Notes: generated by a model not told the origin, from the letters alone. DNA of 64,000 nt from Streptomyces zingiberis (GCF_012034935.1 NZ_JAATEN010000006.1:279306-343305), one strand, 5' to 3'; positions 17,191 through 25,366 are shown, counted from the stretch's first letter. Numbers and translations are program-made.

Positions 17191-17217
17191 TAACGTCCGG
17201 TCCCATCAGCGGGTTCC
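17191..17217 (-). promoter_or_regulatory. Candidate autoregulated ECF promoter of sigE (GGAAC-N17-CGTTA)
   Basis: On the minus strand, GGAAC (17213-17217) is separated by 17 nt from CGTTA (17191-17195), the pattern of ECF sigma promoters. It lies about 92 nt upstream of the GTG start. It would give sigE positive feedback, as is common for ECF operons. Confidence 0.55.
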
Positions 17218-17241
17218 CGAGGGCAGCGGATACAGTCACCG

Positions 17242-17910
17242 TTGCGTCGACTACGGGGACAGGAGAGGGCCATTACCGGCAACCGGCAGACGGGCTGGGC
17301 GTTCGCCGATGCGTTCGTCGCCGAGGACGAGACGCTGCGCCTCGCCCGTGCCCGGGCCCGTGAGGCGGGGATCCGCTCGGTGTCGCCGAGCACCGGTGCC
17401 GCCCTGCGGCTGCTCGCCGCCACGGTGGACGCCAAGGCGGTGGCCGAGATCGGCACCGGCACCGGCGTCTCCGGTCTCCACCTGCTGCGCGGAATGCGCC
17501 CGGACGGGGTGCTCACCACCGTCGACACCGACCCGCAGTGCCAGCAGTTCGCCCGCCAGGCGTTCCGGGCCGCGGGCTTCGCCGCCAACCGCGCCCGGTT
17601 CATCCCCGGCCACGCGCTGGACGTCCTGCCCCGCCTCGCCGACGGCGGCTACGACCTGGTCTTCTGCGACGGCGACCGCGCCGACTGCCTGGAGTATCTG
17701 GACGAATCGTTGCGGCTGCTGCGCCCCGGCGGCCTGGTGGTCTTCGAGGGCGTCTTCGCCCAGGGCCGCACGATGGACGGCCCCGCCCAGCCCCGCGAGG
17801 TGCAGCGGCTGCGGGAGCTGCTGCGGGCGGTGCGGGAGAGCACCCAGCTGCTCGACTCCCTGCTGCCGGTCGGGGACGGGCTGCTCTGCGCCGTCCGGCG
17901 CGAAGTCTGA
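17242..17910 (+). CDS. SAM-dependent O-methyltransferase
   Basis: About 212-222 residues. The Rossmann fold carries the SAM-binding loop VAEIGTGTGVSG (about 60-75), the acidic DTD after beta-2, and YDLVFCDGDRADCLEYL as motif II of the class I O-methyltransferase family (COMT/Rv1220c group). The substrate is unknown. The frame opens at TTG 17242 without a ribosome site. The best Shine-Dalgarno (AGGAGAGG, 17261-17268) stands 3-5 nt before an ATT codon at 17272, giving an ITGNRQTGW start that aligns with the usual VTGNRQ start of relatives (recalled). Divergent from sigE, as in mycobacteria. Confidence 0.92.
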   Translation: MRRLRGQERAITGNRQTGWAFADAFVAEDETLRLARARAREAGIRSVSPSTGAALRLLAATVDAKAVAEIGTGTGVSGLHLLRGMRPDGVLTTVDTDPQCQQFARQAFRAAGFAANRARFIPGHALDVLPRLADGGYDLVFCDGDRADCLEYLDESLRLLRPGGLVVFEGVFAQGRTMDGPAQPREVQRLRELLRAVRESTQLLDSLLPVGDGLLCAVRREV

Positions 17911-17985
17911 CACCTCCCGCCGTCCGCGGCGGCCCTTCGCCCGGCGGCCCCCGCCGCCCGGTCCGCGCCGCCCGCGCGAGGGGAA

Positions 17986-18005
17986 CCCGGCCCGCCCGGG
18001 CCGGG
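17986..18005. terminator. GC-rich hairpin between convergent genes
   Basis: CCCGGCCCG pairs with CGGGCCGGG across a 2-nt centre (4-nt effective loop). It lies between the convergent methyltransferase and DUF3117 genes and could terminate both. No U-tract, as is common in this group. Confidence 0.4.
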
Positions 18006-18088
18006 GAACGCCGCCGCCCCGGAGGGGGCCGGTACCTGGGGTACGCGGCGCCCGCCGGGGCGGCAGGACGAGTCCGGTGACCGGAGCC

Positions 18089-18256
18089 TCAGCCGACGAC
18101 CTTCTTCAGGGCGTCACCCAGGGCGTCGGCCTCGTCGGGTGTCAGTTCGACGACGAGACGACCGCCGCCTTCGAGCGGAACGCGCATGACGATGCCCCGC
18201 CCCTCCTTGGTCACCTCGAGCGGGCCGTCACCCGTCCGCGGCTTCATGGCCGCCAT
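18089..18256 (-). CDS. DUF3117 family small protein
   Basis: A 55-residue protein beginning MAAMKPRTGDGPLEVTKEGR and ending in a helix (PDEADALGDALKKVV). This is the actinobacterial DUF3117 family (Rv1211-like), nearly universal and of unknown function. It contains a beta-hairpin (IVMRVPLEGGGRLVVELTP). The start ATG 18256 has AAGGGG upstream. It is convergent with the methyltransferase gene and divergent from the enoyl-CoA hydratase gene. Confidence 0.95.
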   Translation of the reverse strand: MAAMKPRTGDGPLEVTKEGRGIVMRVPLEGGGRLVVELTPDEADALGDALKKVVG

Positions 18257-18415
18257 GCTCGTTCCCCTTCCTGAAACCAGCTCACAGTCGCCGACGGCTC
18301 CTGAACGGCAGCGTCACCGGCATCGAACAGATTGCTTCCAGGTCATTATCCCGCATGGCGGGACCCGATGACCAACATCGGTCGGCATCGCTTGCGCAAC
18401 GTGCGTCCGCAAATG

Positions 18416-18445
18416 CTGACAATTGGCCCATGCGGCTGCGATACT
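18416..18445 (+). promoter_or_regulatory. Candidate housekeeping promoter for the enoyl-CoA hydratase gene
   Basis: CTGACA at 18416-18421, 18-nt spacer, GATACT at 18440-18445, close to the HrdB consensus. It lies in the 362-nt divergent spacer (18257-18618), relatively AT-rich at 18310-18450, and would give a leader of about 165 nt. Nothing else is recognised in that spacer. Confidence 0.5.
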
Positions 18446-18618
18446 CCGCCGCGCACCGGCGAGGGGGCGGCGCCGGCGGCCGCTGCCTCCCCGGCCCCGG
18501 GTTCCCGGCGCCCCCGCCCGCCCCTCGTGCCCCTCCCGTACCGGCAGGGCCCCGGCTCCGTCATGCTGTCCCCGACGATCCCCACCAGCCCACCCGCCCC
18601 GACGGAGGTAGCCCACCG

Positions 18619-19494
18619 ATGGCCGACACCGTGCTCCACGAGGTGACCGACGGCGTAGCGACGATCACCCTCAATCGCCCCGACGCCATGAACGCGCTGA
18701 ACACCGAGGTCAAGGAGGCCCTGCGGGACGTCCTGCGGGAGGTGTCGGACGACTCGGCCGTCCGGGCGGTGCTGCTCACCGGCCGGGGCCGGGCCTTCTG
18801 CGTCGGCCAGGACCTCAAGGAGCACATCGGCCGGCTGACCGCCGGCCGGCGGTCGGCCGAGACTGCCGGGGCTGCCGGGGCTGCCGGTACGGCGGCGGAC
18901 ACAGGGGACACCACAGACGGCGGGGCCGGCGGGGCCGGCGGGGTCATGGACACCGTGCGGGAGCACTACAACCCCATCACGGAGGCCATCGCCGGGATGC
19001 CCAAGCCGGTCGTCGCCGCGGTGAACGGACCGGCCGCGGGGGCCGGGGCCGGATTCGCCTTCGCCGCCGACTACCGGATCGCCGCCGCCACGGCCACCTT
19101 CACCACGTCCTTCGCGGGGGTCGCGCTCGGCGCCGACTCCGGCGTCTCCTGGACCCTGCCACGGCTGATCGGCCACGGCCGCGCGGCCGGCCTGCTGCTC
19201 TTCCCGCGCTCGGTGGGCGCCGACGAGGCACTGGAGCTGGGCATGGTCAACCAGGTGGTGCCGCAGGACGAGCTGGCCACGGCGGCCGCGGCGGTCGCCC
19301 GGAAGCTCGCGGAAGGGCCCACCCTGGCCTACGCGGCGATCAAGGAATCCCTGGCCTACGGGGCCACCCACACCCTCGTCGAGACCCTCGCCACCGAGGA
19401 CCGGCTGCAAACGCGCGCCGGGAACTCCGCGGACCACGTGATCGCGGTCGAGGCGTTCGTGAAGAAAGAGAAGCCGCGGTTCGAGGGGCGGTGA
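18619..19494 (+). CDS. Enoyl-CoA hydratase/isomerase family protein
   Basis: 291 residues of the crotonase fold; ATG with GGAGGT 9 nt upstream. Key elements: TLNRPDAMNALN near the N-terminus, the first oxyanion segment GRAFCVGQDLKE, and the second oxyanion-hole GPAAGAGAGFAFAADYRIA with the family DYRIA. The residue pattern after GVALGADSG (no glutamate at the usual general-base position, instead D) makes hydratase activity uncertain; isomerase or another crotonase reaction is possible. An Ala/Gly-rich insertion (about residues 80-110) separates the two halves. The C-terminus ends FEGR within a 27-bp tandem repeat. Confidence 0.93.
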   Translation: MADTVLHEVTDGVATITLNRPDAMNALNTEVKEALRDVLREVSDDSAVRAVLLTGRGRAFCVGQDLKEHIGRLTAGRRSAETAGAAGAAGTAADTGDTTDGGAGGAGGVMDTVREHYNPITEAIAGMPKPVVAAVNGPAAGAGAGFAFAADYRIAAATATFTTSFAGVALGADSGVSWTLPRLIGHGRAAGLLLFPRSVGADEALELGMVNQVVPQDELATAAAAVARKLAEGPTLAYAAIKESLAYGATHTLVETLATEDRLQTRAGNSADHVIAVEAFVKKEKPRFEGR

Positions 19495-19554
19495 CGGCAG
19501 CCCCGGTTCGGGGGGCGGTGAAGAGCACCCCGGTTCCAGGGGCGGTGACGGCGG
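19474..19554 (+). repeat. 27-bp tandem triplication across the stop codon
   Basis: Three consecutive 27-bp units start at 19474, 19501 and 19528. The first includes the last codons and TGA of the enoyl-CoA hydratase gene. The second and third repeat the same PRFxGR-stop pattern in the same frame with a few substitutions. Confidence 0.93.
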
Positions 19555-19708
19555 CCGTCCGCCGGGGCGGCCCGCCGCCCGGGGTGACGATCGGCGCGGC
19601 GGCGGACGCGACGGGGTCCGCCATGCGGGAACGCCCGCCGGAGGGCGCCACGCCGGTGGGCCGTCCCGCGGGCGCGGGGTCCCGGGGGGCCTCCCGCGGG
19701 CCCGGCGC

Positions 19709-20338
19709 TCAGACCCGGCTCTCCGCCGTGTCCGGGAGGGCCGTCCGCGCGCAGCACTCCGCGAGATGGTCGTCGACCAGCCCGCAGGCCTGCATCAGCG
19801 CGTAGGCGGTGGTCGGCCCGACGAAGCGCAGTCCCCGCTTCTTGAGGTCGCGGGCCAGCGCCGTGGACTCGGGCGTGGTGGCCGGCACGTCGGCGAGGGT
19901 CCGCGGCGCGGGCCGGGCGGCGGGCGCGTACGACCAGAGGAGGGCGTCGAGTTCGCCCTCCGCCCAGCCGTTCAGCACCCGGGCGTTGGCCACCACGGCC
20001 TCGACCTTGGCGCGGTTGCGGATGATCCGGGCATCGCCGAGCAGCCGTTCGACGTCCTCCGCCGTGAAGGCGGCCACCTCCGGGACGGCGAAGCCGCGGA
20101 ACGCGGCGCGGAAGCCCTCCCGGCGGCGGAGCACGGTCAGCCAGGAGAGCCCGGACTGGAACGCCTCCAGGCAGAGCCGTTCGAAGAGGGCGTCGTCGCC
20201 GTGGACCGGGCGGCCCCACTCGGTGTCGTGGTAGGCGCGGTAGTCCTCGGTGGACAGGCCCCAGGGACAGCGGAGCAGTCCGTCCGGTCCGGGCAGCGGC
20301 GCGCCGGTGGGCACCGGCTCGGCGGCCGGGCCGGTCAC
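19709..20338 (-). CDS. tag: DNA-3-methyladenine glycosylase I
   Basis: 209 residues with the Tag signature. RCPWG near residue 24 holds a zinc-ligand cysteine; YHDTEWGRPVHGDDALFERLCLEAFQSGLSWLTVL follows. IIRNRAKVEA and FVGPTTAYALMQACGLVDDH precede the C-terminal HxxxC cluster, where the other zinc ligands are expected. It excises 3-methyladenine from alkylated DNA. The GTG start overlaps the stop of the DivIVA-like gene (GTGA), so it is translationally coupled, an arrangement resembling Rv1209-tagA (recalled). Confidence 0.96.
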   Translation of the reverse strand: MTGPAAEPVPTGAPLPGPDGLLRCPWGLSTEDYRAYHDTEWGRPVHGDDALFERLCLEAFQSGLSWLTVLRRREGFRAAFRGFAVPEVAAFTAEDVERLLGDARIIRNRAKVEAVVANARVLNGWAEGELDALLWSYAPAARPAPRTLADVPATTPESTALARDLKKRGLRFVGPTTAYALMQACGLVDDHLAECCARTALPDTAESRV

Positions 20339-21033
20339 GCCGGTCCCCCGTCGCCGGGCGCCGGGCCGGCGGGGCCGGGGCGGGCGGGCGGCTCACCGGG
20401 GGCGGTGGGGGCGGTGGGGGCGGGGCCGCCGGATTCCGGGTCGCCGGGCTCCCGGCCGCCGGAGACGGCGCCGCCGGGCGTTTCCGCACCCCCTGCCGCC
20501 GGACGGGCCTGCGGCTCCTCCCCCTCCGGGGACGCGGGAGCCGGCGAAGCCGCCCGGCGGGCGGGGAGGACCGAGGAGCCGTCCGGTCCGGCGCCGTCCC
20601 CGGCCGGCGCGCCGGCCCGCGGGTCGAGCCCGTTCCACTCGCCCCGCTCGTCCCTCTCGACCCGCTCGTCCCGCTCGTCCCGCTCGGGGTCCGGCTCAGC
20701 CGGGCGGCGGAACAGCTCCGGCGAGCCCAGCCCCGTGGCCCGGTTCCCGGCAAGGGCCGTCTCCAGCTCGGCGATGCGGGCGTCGCGCTCGGCGAGTTCG
20801 GCTCCGAGCCGGCTGAGCACCTCGTCCACATCGGCCATCCGGTAGCCGCGCGCCGTCACCGCGAAGCGCACCGCCTCCACGTCGGCCCGGCCCACGGGGC
20901 GCGAGGGCGGCAGCGGGTCGGCGAGCCGGTCCGGCTCGGCCTCCGGCAGCGCCGCGCCGTCGTCGCCGCCGACCACGGCGAGGGTGACCGCCGCGACCAC
21001 CGCGACCAGCGCGATGAGCAAGAACCAGAACAC
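20335..21033 (-). CDS. DivIVA-domain membrane-anchored protein
   Basis: 232 residues. An N-terminal membrane helix (FWFLLIALVAVVAAVTLAVV) precedes a DivIVA-type segment (about 48-95): ADVEAVRFAVTARGYRMADVDEVLSRLGAELAERDARIAELE. The GYRMxxVDxxLxRL motif matches DivIVA/GpsB membrane-binding domains followed by a coiled coil. The C-terminus (about 110-232) is Pro/Gly/Glu-rich and disordered, with a short DERDERVERDERG repeat. GTG start with GGGAGA upstream. Probably a cell-wall or polar-growth associated protein; role unproven. Confidence 0.85.
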   Translation of the reverse strand: MFWFLLIALVAVVAAVTLAVVGGDDGAALPEAEPDRLADPLPPSRPVGRADVEAVRFAVTARGYRMADVDEVLSRLGAELAERDARIAELETALAGNRATGLGSPELFRRPAEPDPERDERDERVERDERGEWNGLDPRAGAPAGDGAGPDGSSVLPARRAASPAPASPEGEEPQARPAAGGAETPGGAVSGGREPGDPESGGPAPTAPTAPGEPPARPGPAGPAPGDGGPA

Positions 21034-21321
21034 GACCGTCTCCCCGGCTCACGTCGTCGGAATCCAAGGGGACGATGGTGCCACGCCCCGGCACGCCTCC
21101 GGCAACCGGCCGGTCCCGCCGGCCGCACCCGCGTCCCCGGGGGCGACCGCCGAGGTGCCCGTCCACCGGCGCACCGCGGGGCACCGTGCGCCGGTGAACG
21201 ATCCCGGTCACGGGGCTAAGGTCGTCCCCGGGCCCGCCCCGCCGGGACCGGCGGGCCCGCCGGACGGTCGGTCCGGACCGCGGACGGCCGCGCCGGGCGG
21301 CGGAGGAGGATACGAGGTCAC

Positions 21322-22194
21322 GTGGGTGACGTGGTGCTGCGGCTGGGGAAGCGCGAGTTCGGTGAGGGCGAGCCGGTGATCATGGCCATCGTCAACCGGA
21401 CCCCGGACTCCTTCTACGACCAGGGCTCCACCTTCGGGGACGGACCGGCGCTGGAACGGGTCGACCGGGCGGTCGCCGAGGGCGCCGCCGTCATCGACAT
21501 CGGCGGGGTGAAGGCCGGGCCCGGCGAGGAGGTCTCCCCCGGGGAGGAGGCGCGGCGGACGGTCGGTTTCGTCGCGGAGGTCCGGCGGCGCCACCCGGAT
21601 GTGGTGATCAGCGTGGACACCTGGCGCCACGAGGTGGGCGAGGCCGTCTGCGAGGCCGGCGCGGATCTGCTCAACGACGCCTGGGGCGGGGTGGACCCCG
21701 AGCTCGCGGCGGTCGCGGCGCGGTACGGCGCCGGGCTGGTCTGCACCCACGCGGGCGGCGCCGAGCCCCGCACCCGCCCGCACCGGGTCGCCTACGAGGA
21801 CGTCATGGCCGACATCCTGCGGGTCACCCTGGGCCTGGCCGAACGCGCGGTGGAACTGGGGGTGCGGCGGGACGGGATCCTCATCGACCCCGGCCACGAC
21901 TTCGGCAAGAACACCCGGCACTCCCTGGAGGCCACCCGCCGGCTGCGGGAGATGACGGCGACGGGCTGGCCGGTGCTGGTCTCCCTCTCCAACAAGGACT
22001 TCGTGGGGGAGACCCTGGACCGGCCGGTGCGGGAGCGGCTGCTCGGGACGCTCGCCGCCACCGCCGTGTCGGCCTGGCTGGGCGCCCGGGTCTACCGGGT
22101 GCACGAGGTGGCCGAGACCCGTCAGGTGCTCGACATGGTGGCCTCGATCGCGGGCCACCGGCCGCCGGCCGTGGCGCGCCGCGGGCTGGCCTGA
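21322..22194 (+). CDS. folP: Dihydropteroate synthase family protein (FolP2-like)
   Basis: 290 residues, GTG start with AGGAGG about 12 nt upstream. A TIM-barrel with MAIVNRTPDSFYDQG (first pterin signature), AAVIDIGGVKAGPGEEV (second), VISVDTWRHEV, NDAWGG and a C-terminal RVHEV. In functional DHPS the first motif is usually MGIlNVTPDSFsDgG; the divergent NRTPDSFYDQ, GVKAGPGEE and CTHAGG resemble the mycobacterial FolP2 group, for which DHPS activity was not demonstrated (recalled). It may therefore act on another substrate. Genomic position (next to LOG and DivIVA/tag) also equals folP2. Confidence 0.9.
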   Translation: MGDVVLRLGKREFGEGEPVIMAIVNRTPDSFYDQGSTFGDGPALERVDRAVAEGAAVIDIGGVKAGPGEEVSPGEEARRTVGFVAEVRRRHPDVVISVDTWRHEVGEAVCEAGADLLNDAWGGVDPELAAVAARYGAGLVCTHAGGAEPRTRPHRVAYEDVMADILRVTLGLAERAVELGVRRDGILIDPGHDFGKNTRHSLEATRRLREMTATGWPVLVSLSNKDFVGETLDRPVRERLLGTLAATAVSAWLGARVYRVHEVAETRQVLDMVASIAGHRPPAVARRGLA

Positions 22195-22197
22195 GAG

Positions 22198-22223
22198 CGG
22201 CCGGCCCCATCCCGGGCCGGCCG
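22198..22223. terminator. Bidirectional hairpin between folP and the LOG gene
   Basis: CGGCCGGCCC pairs with GGGCCGGCCG across CATCCC, a 10-bp perfect stem starting 3 nt after the folP stop. The convergent LOG gene ends at 22303. Confidence 0.6.
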
Positions 22224-22302
22224 GGCCCTCCCGGGCGCTCCGGACCCCGGCGGGCACGCGCCCGGGCCCGCGGCTCCCCGCCCCGGGCCCGCCCGGCCCG
22301 GC

Positions 22303-23058
22303 TCACCCCTGTCGCGTCTCCTTGCTGACCAGGGCCACCACCTCGTCCACGTCGTCGGTGAGGTGGAAGAGGTCCAGGTCCTGCCGGGACGCCTTGCCCG
22401 TGCCGATCAGGGTGCGCTCCACCCACTCCACCAGGCCCTCCCAGTAGGAGCTGCCGAAGAGGACGATCGGGAAGCGGGTCACCTTGCGGGTCTGGACCAG
22501 GGTGAGCGCCTCGAACAGCTCATCCAGCGTGCCCAGCCCGCCGGGCAGCGCCACGAACCCCTGCGCGTACTTCACGAACATCGTCTTGCGCACGAAGAAA
22601 TAACGGAAGTTGACGCCGATGTCGACGTAGTTGTTCATCCCCTGCTCGAAGGGGAGCTCGATCCCCAGCCCGACGGAGACCCCGTCCGCCTCGTAGGCGC
22701 CCTTGTTGGCCGCCTCCATGACCCCCGGCCCGCCGCCGGTGATCACCGCGAAGCCGGCCTCGGCCAGCGCGCGGCCGATCCGCACGCCGTTCTCGTAGTC
22801 CTCCGAGCCGACGGGGGTGCGGGCGGAGCCGAAGACACTGATCGCCGGACCGAGCTCGGCGAGCGCGCCGAAGCCCTCGACGAACTCGGACTGGATGCGC
22901 ATGACCCGCCACGGGTCCTGGTGCACCCACTCCGCCGACCCCGCGGGCGAGTCCAGCAGCCGCTGGTCCGTCGTGGTGTCCTGCACCTGTCCCCGGCGGC
23001 GCGTCACCGGCCCCAGCCGCTGCTCCCCACCGCCCCCTTCACCCTCGGCCTTGGCCAC
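22303..23058 (-). CDS. LOG family nucleotide 5'-monophosphate phosphoribohydrolase-like protein
   Basis: 251 residues from GTG 23058, with GAAGGAGGG immediately upstream. Carries the LOG/lysine-decarboxylase-like motifs: SVFGSART, GGGPGVMEAANKGAYEA and LPGGLGTLDELFEALTLVQ (PGGxGTxxE). LOG enzymes release the free base from cytokinin nucleotide monophosphates; bacterial members often have other or unknown substrates (Rv1205 has reported cytokinin activity, recalled). Soluble, about 30 residues of disordered N-terminus. Convergent with folP. Confidence 0.93.
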   Translation of the reverse strand: MAKAEGEGGGGEQRLGPVTRRRGQVQDTTTDQRLLDSPAGSAEWVHQDPWRVMRIQSEFVEGFGALAELGPAISVFGSARTPVGSEDYENGVRIGRALAEAGFAVITGGGPGVMEAANKGAYEADGVSVGLGIELPFEQGMNNYVDIGVNFRYFFVRKTMFVKYAQGFVALPGGLGTLDELFEALTLVQTRKVTRFPIVLFGSSYWEGLVEWVERTLIGTGKASRQDLDLFHLTDDVDEVVALVSKETRQG

Positions 23059-23150
23059 GGGCCCTCCTTCCCCAGACACCGCCTCCCCCGCCGGTGGCGG
23101 GAGGCTTCCGCAGCCCAGCGTATGCCCCCGGAGGTGTGCGGCGACGCAGG

Positions 23151-24230
23151 TCAGGCGGTCAGCCAGGAACGGAGCCGCTCCTCGCAGTGGCCGATCAGGG
23201 AGGCGAGCACCCGCTCGTCCCGCTTGTGCGCGAGCGACGAGGCGCCGGGACCGTAGTTGACCGCGGGGACGCCCAGCGCGGTGAAGCGCGAGACGTCCGT
23301 CCAGCCGAACTTGGGCAGCGCCCGGCCGCCCACCGCCGCCATGAACGCCGCCGCGGCCGGGTGGGAGAGGCCGGGCAGCGCGCCGCCCGTGTGGTCGTCG
23401 ACGGTGAACTCGGTGATCCCGCAGTCCGCGAAGACCTCCCGGACGTGGCGCTCGGCCTCCTCCCCGGTGCGGTCCGGGGCATAGCGGAAGTTGACCGTGA
23501 CGGTGCAGGAGTCGGGGATGACGTTGGTCGCCACCCCGCCCTCGATGCCGACCGCGTTGAGGCCCTCGCGGTACTCCAGCCCGTCGATGACCACCCGGCG
23601 CGGCTCGTAGGAGGCGAGCCGCGCGAGGATCGGGGCGGCGGCGTGGACGGCGTTGGAGCCCATCCAGGAGCGGGCCGAGTGCGCCCGCTCCCCCGAGGTC
23701 CGCAGCAGCACCCGCAGGGTGCCCTGGCAGCCGCCCTCCACCTGGCCGTCGGAGGGCTCCAGCAGGACCGCGAAGTCCCCCCGCAGCCAGTCCGGGTGGG
23801 CCGCGGCGACCCGGCCGAGGCCGTTGAGCTCCGCCGCGACCTCCTCGTTGTCGTAGAAGACGAAGGTCAGGTCGCGGTTGGGCGCCGGCACGGTGGCGGC
23901 GATCCGCAGCTGCACGGCCACCCCGGACTTCATGTCACAGGTGCCGCAGCCCCAGAGGTAGCCCTCCTCGTCCAGCCGGGAGGGCACGTTGCCCGCGATC
24001 GGCACCGTGTCGAGGTGGCCCGCCAGCACCACCCGCTCGGCACGGCCCAGCCCCGTCCGGGCGACGACGTTGTTGCCGTACCGGTCGACGGTCAGGTGGG
24101 GCAGGCCGCGCAGGGCCTCCTCCACCGCGTCGGCCAGCGGCCCCTCCCGGCCGCTCTCGGACGGGATGTCCACCAGCGCGGCGGTGAGGGCGGCGGCGTC
24201 CGTCGAGAGGTCGAGCACGTGTCGGTCCAT
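23151..24230 (-). CDS. dapE: Succinyl-diaminopimelate desuccinylase
   Basis: 359 residues of the M20 metallopeptidase family. Metal ligands appear in GHLDTVP (His/Asp), GTCDMKSG (bridging Asp), NEEV (general base and ligand Glu) and a C-terminal SLAHKRDE ligand histidine. A lid/dimerisation domain spans about residues 170-285. It hydrolyses N-succinyl-LL-diaminopimelate in the lysine/peptidoglycan pathway; dapC lies 2.4 kb away and would supply its substrate. ATG 24230 has no ribosome site but TAGGGT exactly 7 nt upstream, suggesting a leaderless mRNA. Confidence 0.95.
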   Translation of the reverse strand: MDRHVLDLSTDAAALTAALVDIPSESGREGPLADAVEEALRGLPHLTVDRYGNNVVARTGLGRAERVVLAGHLDTVPIAGNVPSRLDEEGYLWGCGTCDMKSGVAVQLRIAATVPAPNRDLTFVFYDNEEVAAELNGLGRVAAAHPDWLRGDFAVLLEPSDGQVEGGCQGTLRVLLRTSGERAHSARSWMGSNAVHAAAPILARLASYEPRRVVIDGLEYREGLNAVGIEGGVATNVIPDSCTVTVNFRYAPDRTGEEAERHVREVFADCGITEFTVDDHTGGALPGLSHPAAAAFMAAVGGRALPKFGWTDVSRFTALGVPAVNYGPGASSLAHKRDERVLASLIGHCEERLRSWLTA

Positions 24231-24237
24231 GGGCGCG

Positions 24238-24243
24238 ACCCTA
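24238..24243 (-). promoter_or_regulatory. -10 hexamer TAGGGT of leaderless dapE
   Basis: TAGGGT (minus) with 7 nt to the dapE ATG; divergent from an equivalent element for the lysozyme-like gene at 24322-24327. Confidence 0.5.
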
Positions 24244-24321
24244 ACCCGGGGCCCGCGCCGCCCGGCGGGCACCCGGCCCCCACCTGATCGGGCAACCGCC
24301 CCTTCCCGCACGGCCGCCGGG

Positions 24322-24327
24322 TACCGT
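24322..24327 (+). promoter_or_regulatory. -10 hexamer TACCGT of a likely leaderless gene
   Basis: TACCGT followed by 7 nt and GTG 24335. This spacing is why the later GTG is preferred over the GTG at 24326, which lies within the hexamer. Confidence 0.45.
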
Positions 24328-24334
24328 GTCGGGC

Positions 24335-25366
24335 GTGTCCCGAGGAACCGCTTCCGTCGTCCGCCGCCGTCTGCTGCGCGCGTTCGTGGCCTGTGTCGTC
24401 CTGCTCGCCGTGGCCGGTTACGTGGCGGTGCACCTGCTGGTCTCCGGACCGGGGTCACCACGCTGCGTGGTCCGGGCCGAGGGCCGGCCCGGCGAGCCGC
24501 GGGAGACCTACCACCTGGAGCCCCAGCAGGCGGTGAACGCCGCCACCATCGCCGTCGTCGGCTCAGCCCGCGGGCTCCCCGAGCGCGCGGTGACCATCGC
24601 GCTGGCCACCGCGATGCAGGAGTCGGGGCTGCGCAACATCGGCTACGGCGACCGGGATTCGCTCGGCCTCTTCCAGCAGCGCCCGTCCCAGGGCTGGGGC
24701 ACGGCCGAGCAGATCATGGACCCGGTGTACTCGGCGGGGGCGTTCTACGACCATCTGGAGAAGGTCCCCGGCTACTCCCGGATGCCCCTGACGGTGGCCG
24801 CGCAAGAGGTGCAGCGCAGCGGCTTCCCGGAGGCCTACGCCAAGCACGAGCCGAACGCGGCACTGCTCGGCACGGCGCTCACCGGCCGGTCGGAGGCCTC
24901 GCTGAGCTGTTACCCGGGCGCCCAGGAGCAGGCGGGCGACCCGGCGGAGGTCCGGGAGAAGCTGCGCCGGGAGTTCGGCCCGGACGTCCTGGCGGACGGT
25001 CCGGGGCGGGGCGGCGCCGCCGGACGGGAGGCCCCGGAGGGCGGGGCCGCCGGCCAGGCGGGAGGCGCCTCCGGAGAGGCGGGAGCGGCCGGCGCGACCG
25101 GCGCGCCCCCGGCCGCCGGGAAGAGCGCGGCCACCGGGCCGGTGATCCGGGTGCCCGTGCCGGAGAGCGCCGCCGGCGGGGAGCGGCGCGGGTGGGAGCT
25201 GGCCCACTGGGCGGTGGCCCACTCGCGGGAACTGCGCATCGCCCGGGTCTCGTTCGCGGGCCGGGCCTGGAGCTCCGCGAGTTCCTCCTGGCATCCGGAG
25301 CGGAGCGGCTCCGCGGCGGACGGGGAGCGGGCCGCCGGCGAGGTCGTCATCACGACCGTTCAGTAG
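24335..25366 (+). CDS. Secreted or membrane-anchored lysozyme/transglycosylase-like protein
   Basis: 343 residues from GTG 24335. An arginine-rich N-terminus and one hydrophobic segment (LLRAFVACVVLLAVAGYVAVHLLV) act as signal or anchor. A small domain (about 70-170) has AMQESGLRNIGYGDRDSLGLFQQRPSQGWGT; the E of QESGLRN sits where lysozyme-like folds have their catalytic glutamate. Ala/Gly-rich linker (about 220-270), then a short C-terminal domain with WELAHWAVAHSRELRIARVSFAGRAWS. Relatives in streptomycetes are often mislabelled heavy-metal transporters. Peptidoglycan cleavage is inferred, not certain. Divergent from dapE. Confidence 0.82.
   Translation: MSRGTASVVRRRLLRAFVACVVLLAVAGYVAVHLLVSGPGSPRCVVRAEGRPGEPRETYHLEPQQAVNAATIAVVGSARGLPERAVTIALATAMQESGLRNIGYGDRDSLGLFQQRPSQGWGTAEQIMDPVYSAGAFYDHLEKVPGYSRMPLTVAAQEVQRSGFPEAYAKHEPNAALLGTALTGRSEASLSCYPGAQEQAGDPAEVREKLRREFGPDVLADGPGRGGAAGREAPEGGAAGQAGGASGEAGAAGATGAPPAAGKSAATGPVIRVPVPESAAGGERRGWELAHWAVAHSRELRIARVSFAGRAWSSASSSWHPERSGSAADGERAAGEVVITTVQ

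Noticed and set aside
24326..24334. GTG 24326 as start of the lysozyme-like gene
   Set aside because: It overlaps the TACCGT -10 hexamer; GTG 24335 fits the leaderless spacing.
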